Assembly: GCA_024685285.1 (NCBI GenBank)
Contig: JAIKVZ010000023.1
Location: forward strand, 1 to 41,335
DNA: 41,335 bases
Source of the DNA: Bacteroidales bacterium
Lineage (GTDB): Bacteria; Bacteroidota; Bacteroidia; Bacteroidales; P3
Direction: 5' to 3'
In this document: piece after piece, positions 6,828 to 15,772 of the stretch
Numbering within the stretch: position 1 is the first letter of the stretch
Layout: each line of letters begins with the position of its first letter
Made by a program: the position numbers and the translations under genes
The notes under the pieces: generated by a model
Told to the model about the DNA's origin: nothing
Databases searched by the model: none
What the model saw: the letters and a program-made list of their open reading frames with translations, nothing else

Positions 6828-7862
6828 CTACTGTTCGTCAAGTGGCGAGTGCTCTTCATATTGGCGCGATTGTACCATTTTGATGCAATCTTCATCGGGG
6901 AAGATGGTCAAGTCTATGGGGTTGGTTAGGGTGAGTACGTCGCGTCCGTCGGGGTCTTTGCCAATGCCTTCAACACAACGCATCGACACTAACACGCGGT
7001 TTTTGCGGTTGGCTGTGGCAAACAGTTCATTGCCAATGCGAGCAAAAAGGTTGTCGGCAGGTTCGCGGCTTACTACCTTACCACCATCCTTGAGATACAC
7101 CTGCACACGGTTTTTGCCCTGCGGTGCAAGGCACACGATATCGTAGATTGAGATGTATTGTGGTTCGGGAGTTAGTACAAGCACCTTGCGGTCGGCCATG
7201 CGGCCGTCGCTCCAGGTCTCGTCTATAGAGATAATGTTGCCTTCATAGAATCTATAGTTGCCATGTTTGAGGCCGTTGCGATAGTTGCCTTCGCGCACAA
7301 GGCGGGCCGAATCGTCAACCTCAATCAAACGGCCTTCGAGCCCGCCTTTGACATAAGTGCCGGTTATATAGCCGTGTCTGCCCACACGCTTCCACCAACG
7401 GCCGTGGCGATGGTTGTCGACCCAGTTCGAAACCTCCGCCGTATCGCCAGCCGAGGTAAATATCACCGAAGGGCCATGTTTTATGCCCATCTTGTAAGTG
7501 GTTGACTTGACAAGCGCACCCTGCTCATTGTAGAAACGCCATACACTGTCACGGTTGTGTTTGTTGTAGTAGCCGGTAGCCACAATACGCCCTTTGTCGT
7601 CGTAGGCTTCATGCGAACAAAGCTGGCCGTCTATGATATAGGTGTTCTTCATTCTCACAGTACCGTCATGGTAGTAATAGGTGAAAGTGCCCGTCTCAAG
7701 GCCGTTGACAAAGTCACCCTCGTAGATTTTCGAACCGTCTTTGTCAGTCTTGATCCAATGTCCTTGCCGACGCCCCTGTTTATCTATGATATTCTGGGCC
7801 TGCGAAGTGAAGCCTGCCAGCAACGCTGTGCAGAGCAGAATGGATAGTGCTTTTTTACTCAT
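6828..7862 (-). CDS. Exported MORN-repeat protein
   Basis: 344 residues. Residues 1-22 form a signal peptide (LLCTALLAGFTSQAQ), so the protein is periplasmic or outer-membrane facing. Residues 25-210 contain repeated MORN-type units with the pattern G-x-x-x-G-x-(W/F/Y), for example RRQGHWI, LETGTFTYYY, IKHGPSV, HRHGRWW and LKHGNYRFY. About 125 C-terminal residues are unrelated and not recognised. MORN units in Bacteroidetes occur in many secreted proteins and do not indicate an enzyme. The start at 7862 is the only ATG giving a complete signal peptide. It is divergent from the TonB-dependent receptor gene (86 bp apart), so shared regulation is possible. Confidence 0.8.
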   Translation of the reverse strand: MSKKALSILLCTALLAGFTSQAQNIIDKQGRRQGHWIKTDKDGSKIYEGDFVNGLETGTFTYYYHDGTVRMKNTYIIDGQLCSHEAYDDKGRIVATGYYNKHNRDSVWRFYNEQGALVKSTTYKMGIKHGPSVIFTSAGDTAEVSNWVDNHRHGRWWKRVGRHGYITGTYVKGGLEGRLIEVDDSARLVREGNYRNGLKHGNYRFYEGNIISIDETWSDGRMADRKVLVLTPEPQYISIYDIVCLAPQGKNRVQVYLKDGGKVVSREPADNLFARIGNELFATANRKNRVLVSMRCVEGIGKDPDGRDVLTLTNPIDLTIFPDEDCIKMVQSRQYEEHSPLDEQ

Positions 7863-7948
7863 TGTCGATATCTTTTTTTGAATTGTGCAACAATTTTTCT
7901 ACTAAAATAACGTTAATATTGCGTAAAAAGTATTTGAAAAGTGCTGCC

Positions 7949-10405
7949 ATGGCAAAAAAAATTATCACAGGGCTCATTTTAGTGATGTCGGCGTGGTTGT
8001 ATGTAGCTGCGCAGACAGTGGTTGAGGGTCGCGTTACCTCGGCCACCGATGGCTCTGCTATTGAGTTTGCCACCGTGGCGGTACCCGGTTCCACCCCCCA
8101 ACTATCGACCCTCACCGACCATCGCGGCCGCTACTCGCTCACTGTTCCCAAGACCGATTCGGTCTCCATAGCGGCCGCCATGACAGGCTACGCCACGACA
8201 ACGCAGACGGTAACCACTCGCGGAATGAAGCTTGTGATAGTCAATTTCGAGCTCAAACAGCAGGCCACCCAGCTCGACGAGGTGCAGGTCAACGACCGCC
8301 GCAACAGCGCCACCGTCTTCACCACCATCGAGGCCGAGAAACTCGAAGCCTCGGTAGGTCCCGCCAGCGGCGTCGAGTCGCTAATCAAAACCCTGCCCGA
8401 CGTGGCCTCGAACAACGAGATGTCATCGCAATATTCGGTTCGCGGCGGCTCCTTCGACGAAAACCTGGTCTATATAAACGGGGTCGAGGTATACCGCCCC
8501 ATGCTCATACGCAGCGGCCAGCAGGAGGGCATGAGCATCATCAACCCCGACTTGGTGACCAACATCAGTTTCTCGCCAGGCGGTTTCGACGTCTCCTACG
8601 GCGACCGTATGTCGTCTGTACTCGACATCACCTACAGCCGGCCGACACACTTCAGCGCCAAACTCAGCGGCAGCCTGCTGGGCGGCTCAGCCTCGGTGCA
8701 GGGCACGGCAGGCTCGCGTTGGAGCTACAGCGTCGGCCTGCGCCGCCACAGCAACCAATATATCATAAGCACCCTCGACACCAAGGGCGACTACACCACC
8801 GCATACACCGATCTGCAGGCAATTGCCAGTTACCGTATCAACGACCGCCTCTCGCTATCGCTTGTTGCCATAGGTACCTACAATGTATACGGTTTGGTAC
8901 CAGAGAGCCGAACCACCACTTTCAAACCAATGGCCATCGACATTTATTTCGACGGCCAGGAGCTCGACCGCTACCGCACCCTGTTGGGCTCGGCAAGCCT
9001 CGACTACAGACCCAATGACGACTGGCAGCTGCGCCTCACCCTCTCGGCTCAGAACAACAACGAGAGCGAGCGCTACGATATTCAAAGTCAGTACTTCCTT
9101 TATATGATTGGCACAGGCGGCTCCGAGGGCGACTCGATAATCAAGTTCGACCGCGGCGTGGGCACTTTTCTCGACCACGCCCGCAACTCGCTGTCGTCGC
9201 AAATCTACGCCGCCGAACTGCGTGCCACACGCTTCACCTCGCTTGGCAGCTGGAAAGCAGGCCTCAAACTGCAAGGCGAGCTCATCGACGACCGTCTGCG
9301 CGAGTGGCTCTGGATTGACTCAGCCGGCTACACATACCCGGGTCGGTGGGACACTCCGGGCGACTCTGCCAACATGCCTTACGCCCCCGTGCTGCACGAC
9401 TTTGCTTCGGCGGTCAACGCCACACGCACCCTGCGCACATCGGGCTACCTGCTGCGCGAGCTCAACTTCACCACCCGCCGCGGCGGCGACCTGCGCCTGA
9501 CAGCCGGCATACGCGCACAACACTACGCCGCAGCCTACGCCACCTTGGATTCTACTGGCTCGCACCAACAGTTTCTCTTCTCGCCGCGTCTCGGCATGGG
9601 CTACACCCCGGCACATCACCGCGACATGACTTTCAGTGCCGCTGCCGGCGTTTACCAGCAGCCTGCTTTCTACCGCGAGGCACGCCGCCCCGACGGCTCT
9701 CTCAACATGGCTCTCGACGCCCAGACCTCATACCAGGCCGTGGGCACCTTCGACTGGGTGCTGCGTATCTGGGACCGCCCGTTCCGCCTCACCACCGATG
9801 TCTACTATAAATATCTCGACAACGTTGTGCCCTACACCATCGACAACCTGCGAATCCGCTACATGGCCGAAAATTCGGCCGTGGGCTACGCGGCAGGCCT
9901 CAGCGTGAGGCTCAACGGCGAGCTCATCGATGGCCTTGAGTCGTGGGCCAGCCTCTCGCTTATGCGCACGCAGGAGGATATTGAGGGCGACGGCTATGGA
10001 TGGATTGACCGTCCCACCGACCAGCGCTTCTCGTTCAAGCTCTTTCTGCAAGACAACATACCCCAACTGCCTTGGTGGCGCATGAGCCTCAACCTTGTCT
10101 ATGCCACCGGCCTGCCCTACACCTACCCTGGCCAGCAGGACCCCACCGAGCATAACCGCTTCCGCCCCTATTTTCGTATCGACTGGGGCAACACCCTGCA
10201 ACTATCGCGTTTCGACCTCCTGCGGCGCCTGCGCCTCTTCAACTACGTGAGCGATGTGCAGCTCGGTGTCGAGGTCTTCAACCTCTTCAACTACCGCAAC
10301 GTGGCCTCGTACATCTGGGCCGCCGACTACACCAACCAGTTCTGGGGCGTGCCCAACTACCTCACAGGCAGGCAGATAAATGTTAAACTAACCGTAATCT
10401 TATAA
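7949..10405 (+). CDS. TonB-dependent outer-membrane receptor with N-terminal carboxypeptidase-regulatory-like domain
   Basis: 818 residues from the ATG at 7949 (MAKKIITGLILV...), which gives a normal signal peptide ending near AAQ; frames further upstream lie in AT-rich leader. Residues ~22-105 form the beta-sandwich regulatory-like domain (VVEGRVTS, DGSAIEFATVAVPGS, YSLTVPK). A plug domain follows (GVESLIKTLPDV, SQYSVRGGSFDENLVYINGVEVY), then a beta-barrel rich in aromatic strands to the C-terminus. It imports an unknown ligand across the outer membrane using TonB energy. No SusD partner follows, so it is not a classical SusCD glycan pair. An M16 peptidase-like gene starts 23 bases downstream in the same operon. 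Confidence 0.9.
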   Translation: MAKKIITGLILVMSAWLYVAAQTVVEGRVTSATDGSAIEFATVAVPGSTPQLSTLTDHRGRYSLTVPKTDSVSIAAAMTGYATTTQTVTTRGMKLVIVNFELKQQATQLDEVQVNDRRNSATVFTTIEAEKLEASVGPASGVESLIKTLPDVASNNEMSSQYSVRGGSFDENLVYINGVEVYRPMLIRSGQQEGMSIINPDLVTNISFSPGGFDVSYGDRMSSVLDITYSRPTHFSAKLSGSLLGGSASVQGTAGSRWSYSVGLRRHSNQYIISTLDTKGDYTTAYTDLQAIASYRINDRLSLSLVAIGTYNVYGLVPESRTTTFKPMAIDIYFDGQELDRYRTLLGSASLDYRPNDDWQLRLTLSAQNNNESERYDIQSQYFLYMIGTGGSEGDSIIKFDRGVGTFLDHARNSLSSQIYAAELRATRFTSLGSWKAGLKLQGELIDDRLREWLWIDSAGYTYPGRWDTPGDSANMPYAPVLHDFASAVNATRTLRTSGYLLRELNFTTRRGGDLRLTAGIRAQHYAAAYATLDSTGSHQQFLFSPRLGMGYTPAHHRDMTFSAAAGVYQQPAFYREARRPDGSLNMALDAQTSYQAVGTFDWVLRIWDRPFRLTTDVYYKYLDNVVPYTIDNLRIRYMAENSAVGYAAGLSVRLNGELIDGLESWASLSLMRTQEDIEGDGYGWIDRPTDQRFSFKLFLQDNIPQLPWWRMSLNLVYATGLPYTYPGQQDPTEHNRFRPYFRIDWGNTLQLSRFDLLRRLRLFNYVSDVQLGVEVFNLFNYRNVASYIWAADYTNQFWGVPNYLTGRQINVKLTVIL

Positions 10406-10428
10406 CCCGCAACAAAGCACCGGCAGCC

Positions 10429-11679
10429 ATGATACCAGCCATAGCAGCACTGCAACCCCGTCAGGTGGCCATGCCCAACGGCAACAGCCTCAACCTCTTT
10501 GCCTCGGGCAGTATCGACATGCTTAAGGTCGATTTCGCATTCGAGGCCGGCTCGGTCTACCAGAGCCGGCCGCTCATAGCCGCCGCTGCTGTCAAACTCC
10601 TCACCGAAGGCTCGCGCAGCCATTCGGCACAGGAGGTGGCCGAGTTCATGGACTATCGCGGCATTACCGTCGAGAAAGCCCCCGACTTCTACACCGCCAC
10701 CCTCACCGCCTACCTCATGCCAAAATATGCCGCCGACTTCCTGCCGCTGCTGCGCGAGCTGATGACCGAGCCCTCCTACCCTGCCGACGAGGTGCGCCTA
10801 CACGCCGCCATGCGCCGCCAGCAGCTCCAAGCCAGCTGGCAGCGCACTAACTACGTGGCCCGCAACCTCTTCTACGAGCGACTCTTCGGCCCGAGCCATC
10901 CGCTGTCTGTATGCGCCGTGCCCGACGACGTCGAAGGGCTAACACCCGAAGCCCTCGCCAACTTCCACGCCGCACACTACCGCCTGGCCGACGCCACCAT
11001 AGCCTTGGCCGGCAACTACAACGACGACACCGTCGGTCTCATGCAGTCGCTTTTCGGCTCGCCAGAGGCGGGCATGGCAAGCCGCTTCGCACCGCAGGCG
11101 GTGCCGCAGCCACCCCAAACCGACACAGGCCACTTGCACCGCAGCCTGCCCCAGGCCGCGCAAGACACCCTGCGCCTCGGCCGGCTCCTCCCCTTCGAGT
11201 GGCACAGCCCCGACTACGCCCGATTCATGGTTCTCAACACCATACTCGGCGGCTATTTCGGCTCGCGCCTCATGTCCAACCTGCGAGAAGACAAGGGCTA
11301 CACCTATGGCATATACAGCCAGACCCACATCATGCGCTCGCAACTCATGTTCTACGTCACTGCCGAGGTCGACAGCGACCACCGCAACGATGCCCTGCTG
11401 CAGGTGCGCCACGAGATGGAGCGGCTGCAGAACGAACCCGTGCCCGATGCCGAGCTGCAACTGATACGTAGCTACATGAAAGGCGACTTCATGCGGTCGG
11501 TCGACGGCGTGTTCGAATGCAGCGAGCGCTACCTCAACCTGTGCGCCACCAATATCGACGACCGTCTTGGCGACAACCTGCTGCGCGCCATCGACGAGGT
11601 CACTCCCGCAATGCTTATGGAGTTGGCACAGCGTGTGCTCGACTACAACACAATGACAATAGTCACCGTAGGCCGCTGA
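10429..11679 (+). CDS. M16 (pitrilysin) family peptidase-like protein without the zinc-binding motif
   Basis: 416 residues with the two-domain M16B fold. The N-terminal half lacks the HxxEH zinc motif: where it should be, around residues 45-60, the sequence reads IAAAAVKLLTEGSRSHSAQE. The second half keeps NLREDKGYTYGIYS (about residue 283), the conserved Arg/Tyr segment that contributes to substrate binding. In M16B pairs, one subunit carries zinc and the partner carries this Arg/Tyr segment, so this looks like the non-catalytic partner. No catalytic subunit is adjacent. There is no clear signal peptide. It follows the TonB-dependent receptor by 23 bases and is probably co-transcribed. Confidence 0.8.
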   Translation: MIPAIAALQPRQVAMPNGNSLNLFASGSIDMLKVDFAFEAGSVYQSRPLIAAAAVKLLTEGSRSHSAQEVAEFMDYRGITVEKAPDFYTATLTAYLMPKYAADFLPLLRELMTEPSYPADEVRLHAAMRRQQLQASWQRTNYVARNLFYERLFGPSHPLSVCAVPDDVEGLTPEALANFHAAHYRLADATIALAGNYNDDTVGLMQSLFGSPEAGMASRFAPQAVPQPPQTDTGHLHRSLPQAAQDTLRLGRLLPFEWHSPDYARFMVLNTILGGYFGSRLMSNLREDKGYTYGIYSQTHIMRSQLMFYVTAEVDSDHRNDALLQVRHEMERLQNEPVPDAELQLIRSYMKGDFMRSVDGVFECSERYLNLCATNIDDRLGDNLLRAIDEVTPAMLMELAQRVLDYNTMTIVTVGR

Positions 11680-11742
11680 TAATCAGCCCAAAGACAGCCT
11701 TCCTTCGGCTATAGAACCTATAAACTATAACCCTCGCCGAAG

Positions 11743-11840
11743 TTGACCCGACCTCAACCCGACCTTAACCCGAACCTAACCTATCTATATTATTGAAAAC
11801 CAGCCTGTTGTGTGATATTTTACAACAGGCTGGTTTTCAA
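11743..11840 (-). repeat. Dispersed repeat copy 1: hairpin plus 11-nt tandem tract
   Basis: Read on the minus strand this is a 19-bp hairpin (11840-11793), a spacer TAATATAGAT, then about 40 bases of degenerate 11-nt units of the type AGGTCGGGTTA (11782-11743). Over 98 bases it matches the copy at 24635-24732 with two mismatches, both in the hairpin loop. The copies are in opposite orientation, 12.8 kb apart. It sits between the convergent M16-like and pepD genes. Confidence 0.9.
11793..11840. terminator. 19-bp hairpin between the convergent M16-like and pepD genes
   Basis: TTGAAAACCAGCCTGTTGT pairs perfectly with its complement 10 bases downstream. The stem starts and ends with A/T runs, as bidirectional terminators do. 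It is the hairpin half of dispersed repeat copy 1. Confidence 0.75.
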
Positions 11841-11886
11841 GTATTTGCACCTTTTCGTACTATCAGTATACCATTATCGAAAGAAA

Positions 11887-11917
11887 AAGCCGTTGCCCTG
11901 TCTGGGGGCAACGGCTT
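11887..11917 (-). terminator. Rho-independent terminator of pepD
   Basis: On the minus strand AAGCCGTTGCCC pairs with GGGCAACGGCTT (12 bp, 7-base loop) followed by TTTCTTTC. It begins 25 bases after the pepD stop. Confidence 0.8.
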
Positions 11918-11941
11918 GGTATGTGCCTTGTGTGGCGGACC

Positions 11942-13393
11942 TTACTTTTCGGGTATGGCCTCGAGGGTTGCCACCAAGTAGTCATAGAATTTCTTGGCGC
12001 TGGGTATGTTGCAACGCTCGTCGGGGCTGTGGGGGCTCTGCAGCGTGGGGCCGAAGGAGATCATCTCCATGTCAGGATACTTGCCACCGAGCAGGCCGCA
12101 CTCCAAACCGGCATGGATAGCCATGACGGCGGGCTCTTTCTTGTAGAGTTTCTTGTAGGTGGTCTTCATGGTCTTGAGAAGCTGGCTCTGCATATTGGGC
12201 TTCCATCCCGGATAGGCACCGCTAAGTCTGCACTTGCCGCCAGCCATCTCGGCCAGGCACACTAAACGCTCGGCCAGGGCCTCCTTGGCGCTGTCGACGC
12301 TGGAGCGCAACAGGGCCTGGACGGTGAAGTTGCGGCCGGTGGTCTTGACTATGGCGAGGTTGAGCGAGGTCTCGACCAGACCTTCCATGTCTTTGCTCAT
12401 GCGGATGACGCCGTTGGGGGCCACCATCATGAGGTTGATGATTTTCTGGGTGTCGGCGTCGCTGATGACGTTCTGGGTCATGCGCACACGCTCGTATTTC
12501 ATAAAGAAGTCGGGCTCGACGTTGGCAAGCTCTTTCTTGACCCAGCCGGCAACTTTGTCGAACTCGGCCAGTATGCAGTCGGTATGTTGCTTGGGGAATG
12601 CCACGACGGCTTCGGCGTCGCGCGGGATGGCATTGCGCATATTGCCGCCCTGGATGCTGATGATGCGGAGGCCGCACTCGGCAACCCAACGCAGGTGGCG
12701 GAACATCAGCTTGTTGACGTTGGCGCGGCCGCTGTTGATTTCCATGCCTGAGTGGCCGCCCTTCAAGCCGCCGAAGGTGAGGCGGTAGGCCACATAGCCC
12801 TTGGGGGCTTTCTCCATGGTGTAGGGCACGGTGATGGTGGCGTCGACGCCGCCGGCGCAGCCCACATAGAGCTCGCCCTCGGTCTCGCTGTCGAGGTTGA
12901 GCAGGTAGTCGCCGTGCAGTTCGCCGGCCTTGAGGCCGAAGGCACCGGTCATGCCGGTCTCTTCGTCGGTGGTGATAAGGGCCTCGAGCGGGCCGTGCTT
13001 GAGGGTCTTCGACTCGAAGACAGCCATGATGGCAGCCACGCCCATGCCGTCGTCGGCACCGAGGGTGGTGTCGCAAGCGTACACCCAGTCTTCAACAATC
13101 TTGGTCTCGATGGGGTCTTTCAGAAAATCGTGAACCTTGCCGGCACGGGCCTGGGGAACCATGTCCATATGTGCCTGCAACACCACAGGGCGGCGTTTCT
13201 CCATGCCCTTGGTGGCGGGCTTGCTCATGATGACGTTGCCAACCTTGTCTACACGGCACTCGATTTTGTGGTCCTTGGCCCACTTGACCAAGAAGTTACG
13301 CACAGCCTCTTCGTGTTTAGAGGGGCGGGGGCAGCGTGTGAGGGAATAGAAGTTATTCCACAGCTCTTTGGGTTCTAAATCTTTGATAGTCAT
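11942..13393 (-). CDS. pepD: Aminoacyl-histidine dipeptidase (peptidase D, M20C family)
   Basis: 483 residues, the usual length of PepD, a cytosolic two-metal dipeptidase that cleaves Xaa-His and many other dipeptides. The M20 metal ligands are visible: HMDMVPQ (His75, Asp77), LGADDGMG (Asp114/Asp115), TTDEETG (Glu144/Glu145), NLDSE and a C-terminal IHAGLECG histidine. A lid domain interrupts the catalytic domain, as in the family. There is no signal peptide. It has its own promoter 50 bases upstream and its own terminator, so it is likely monocistronic although the PspC gene upstream is on the same strand. Confidence 0.93.
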   Translation of the reverse strand: MTIKDLEPKELWNNFYSLTRCPRPSKHEEAVRNFLVKWAKDHKIECRVDKVGNVIMSKPATKGMEKRRPVVLQAHMDMVPQARAGKVHDFLKDPIETKIVEDWVYACDTTLGADDGMGVAAIMAVFESKTLKHGPLEALITTDEETGMTGAFGLKAGELHGDYLLNLDSETEGELYVGCAGGVDATITVPYTMEKAPKGYVAYRLTFGGLKGGHSGMEINSGRANVNKLMFRHLRWVAECGLRIISIQGGNMRNAIPRDAEAVVAFPKQHTDCILAEFDKVAGWVKKELANVEPDFFMKYERVRMTQNVISDADTQKIINLMMVAPNGVIRMSKDMEGLVETSLNLAIVKTTGRNFTVQALLRSSVDSAKEALAERLVCLAEMAGGKCRLSGAYPGWKPNMQSQLLKTMKTTYKKLYKKEPAVMAIHAGLECGLLGGKYPDMEMISFGPTLQSPHSPDERCNIPSAKKFYDYLVATLEAIPEK

Positions 13394-13441
13394 GGTTTTG
13401 ATATTTTAAGTTTACATTATTGACATAATCGGTACAAAGTG

Positions 13442-13471
13442 CAAATATACAAAAAAATTGTCACTTGCAAC
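13442..13471 (-). promoter_or_regulatory. Promoter of pepD
   Basis: Minus-strand TATATTTG at 13449-13442 followed by CA, with GTTG 18 bp upstream (13471-13468). Confidence 0.6.
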
Positions 13472-13486
13472 AAAAATATCAACTTT

Positions 13487-13702
13487 TTAACGCTCAAGGT
13501 CTTTGTTGCGCACATCGTCTTCGGGGGCTGCAATCCACACAATGAGGTAGGCCCAGAATCCAAAAGTGCCGCAAATAAGTGCCAACAGGAAGATGATACG
13601 GACCACGGTGGGGTCGATGTTGAGGTAGTTGGCCAAACCTCCGCACACACCGGCGATGCGGCGGTCGGTGGTGGAACGGGTTAGACGTCTGTATTCGCTC
13701 AT
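13487..13702 (-). CDS. PspC-domain membrane protein
   Basis: 71 residues covering one PspC domain. The N-terminal segment RRLTRSTTDRRIAGVCGGLANYLNIDPTVVR has the conserved GVCGGLA and the D-P-(T/V)-V-R patterns. One transmembrane helix follows at about residues 36-57, then a charged tail. In enterobacteria PspC is an inner-membrane sensor of envelope stress; in Bacteroidetes such short proteins are common and their role is not defined. It starts 39 bases after the stop of the M3 peptidase gene and is probably the last gene of that operon. Confidence 0.88.
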   Translation of the reverse strand: MSEYRRLTRSTTDRRIAGVCGGLANYLNIDPTVVRIIFLLALICGTFGFWAYLIVWIAAPEDDVRNKDLER

Positions 13703-13741
13703 AACTATTGTTTGTTTGTCGGTTTATTATTCTTAATTGGT

Positions 13742-15772
13742 CTATTTGCTTACCAAACCGCGGTTGCGCAGCAGCGGTGTCACCGACGGTTCATGCCCGC
13801 GGAACTGGACATAGAGGGTCATGGGGTCGACGGTGTTGCCGCTCTCGAGCAGGTGACGGAACTTGGCGGCCAACTCGGGGTTGAAAAGGTCGCCGCTCTC
13901 GCGGAAAGCCTCGAAGGCATCGGCGTCAAGGATTGCCGTCCAGGTGTACGAATAGTATCCTGCGTCATAGCCCGTGGTGAATATGTGCTGGAAATAGGGG
14001 CTGCGGTAGCGCGAGATTATCTCGGGTATGAGGCCTATGCGGGCCATGGCCTGCTCTTCGAAAGTCAGCGGGTCGATATGCTGTTGCGTGGCGATGGTAT
14101 AATAGTCCATATCAAGCAGCGAAGCGGCAAGCAATTCGGTATTGATGAAACCCTGGCCGTAGGTCTGTGCGGCGGCAATCTTGGCAATCAATGCGTCGGG
14201 TATCGTCTCGCCTGTCTTGTAGTGCTTTGCGTAGGTCTTCATCACCTCGGGATGGCGGCACCAGTTCTCCATGACCTGCGACGGCAGCTCGACAAAATCG
14301 CGCGGCACATTGGTCCCGGCAATTGAGGGATATGTGCAGTTGCTCAACAGGCCGTGGAGTGCATGGCCAAACTCGTGGAAGAGGGTCTCGCTCTCGTCGA
14401 AATTGAGCAAGGAGGGCTTGTCGGCAGTCGGGCTGGTGAAATTGCACACCACCTGGATGATGGGCAAAACGTTGCGGCCATCGCGATCGCGGTGCTGGCC
14501 ACGGAACTCGGTCATCCATGCGCCGCTGCGCTTGCTGGCACGGGGGTGGAAATCCATATACAGTATACCTATCAGGCTATCGCCGTCGTACACCTCAAAA
14601 GCACGGGCCTCTTTGTCGTAGGTTGGCAGCTGTGGGTTCTCCTTGAAGTTGAGGCCATAGAGTTTGTGTGCCACAGCAAAGGCACCCTCGCGGACACTGT
14701 CTAACGAGAAATAGGGGCGTACCTCGTTGTCGTCTATTGCGTAGCGCTCGGCACGCAGTTTCTCGCTATAGTAGCGCCAATCCCAAGGTTGCAGCTTGGC
14801 ACCAGGTTCGTCGGCCGAAAGCATACGCTGATACTCGTCTCGCTCCTGCATGGCCTTTTTGAGTGCCGGAGTCCATATCTGATTCAGGCATTTGTATACG
14901 GCATCGGGGGTTTTGGCCAAGCAGTCATCGAGCACATAGTCGGCATGGGTCATGTAGCCAAGTATATTGGCGCGCTCCAGACGCAGGTTGACTATCGAGT
15001 CTATAACCTTGGTGTTATCAAACTCGCCCTCACGGCAGCGGTCGGTAAAAGCGTGCCATACCTCTTCGCGAAGCTTGCGGTCGGCGCAGGTCTGCATAAA
15101 TGGCTCCCATGTGGGCATATCGAGGGTCACTTTCTTGCCATCGGGCAATTCCTTGCTGTAAGCGTTGGTAGCCTTGAGCACGTTCTGGGCAAAACGAAGG
15201 GTGAGAGAGGCCAACTGACTGTTGATTTGGCGGAAACGAGCCTGCTGATCTTCAGGCACGTTGGCACCCCCACGCACAAAACCTTTGTACGTCTCCTCAA
15301 GCAGGCGCATTTGCTCCGGATTGAGGCCGAGGCTCTCGCGCTGGTCGTAGACAGCCTTGACTCGGGTAAAAAGCTTTGCATTCAAGGCTATGTCGTCGGC
15401 GTGGGCGGCAAGCATAGGCGACACCTCCTCGGCAATGGCCTCCATCTCGTCGGAGTTCTCGCACTCGCTAAGATTGAAGAATACCCCGCCTACCTTTTTG
15501 AGCAACTGGCCGCTGTATTCATAGGCCAGAATAGTGTTCTCGAAAGTGGGTTCGTCAGGATTGTTAACTATCGAATCTATCTCGGCTTTCTGCTGTTTTA
15601 TTGCCTCGTTGAAAGCCGGCATATAATGCTCTGTCTTGATGGCGGCAAAATCGGGAATCTCATAGGGAGTGTTCCATTGGCCGAAAAATGGGTTCTGCAT
15701 CTCTTTTTTGTTTTTGCAGCCGACAAGGGTCAAAACCGCGAAGCCGGCCATAATCAATAGTTTGTGTTTCAT
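13742..15772 (-). CDS. M3 family metallopeptidase lipoprotein (dipeptidyl carboxypeptidase / oligopeptidase type)
   Basis: 676 residues. A lipoprotein signal peptide ends at the Cys of LTLVGC (residue 19), so the enzyme is anchored in the envelope. The gluzincin motif HEFGH is at residues 466-470 in the classic M3 context FHEFGHALHGLLS, with the downstream glutamate helix region present. Length and overall pattern (PFFGQWNTPYEIPDFAAIKTEHYMPAF at the start) fit the Dcp branch, which releases C-terminal dipeptides from oligopeptides. The start overlaps the stop of the upstream thioredoxin-like gene by 4 bases, indicating translational coupling. Confidence 0.92.
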   Translation of the reverse strand: MKHKLLIMAGFAVLTLVGCKNKKEMQNPFFGQWNTPYEIPDFAAIKTEHYMPAFNEAIKQQKAEIDSIVNNPDEPTFENTILAYEYSGQLLKKVGGVFFNLSECENSDEMEAIAEEVSPMLAAHADDIALNAKLFTRVKAVYDQRESLGLNPEQMRLLEETYKGFVRGGANVPEDQQARFRQINSQLASLTLRFAQNVLKATNAYSKELPDGKKVTLDMPTWEPFMQTCADRKLREEVWHAFTDRCREGEFDNTKVIDSIVNLRLERANILGYMTHADYVLDDCLAKTPDAVYKCLNQIWTPALKKAMQERDEYQRMLSADEPGAKLQPWDWRYYSEKLRAERYAIDDNEVRPYFSLDSVREGAFAVAHKLYGLNFKENPQLPTYDKEARAFEVYDGDSLIGILYMDFHPRASKRSGAWMTEFRGQHRDRDGRNVLPIIQVVCNFTSPTADKPSLLNFDESETLFHEFGHALHGLLSNCTYPSIAGTNVPRDFVELPSQVMENWCRHPEVMKTYAKHYKTGETIPDALIAKIAAAQTYGQGFINTELLAASLLDMDYYTIATQQHIDPLTFEEQAMARIGLIPEIISRYRSPYFQHIFTTGYDAGYYSYTWTAILDADAFEAFRESGDLFNPELAAKFRHLLESGNTVDPMTLYVQFRGHEPSVTPLLRNRGLVSK

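Noticed and set aside
14789-15760. 323-codon frame antisense to the M3 peptidase gene
   Set aside because: Shadow of a clearly recognised gene carrying HEFGH; no ribosome site or domain on this strand.
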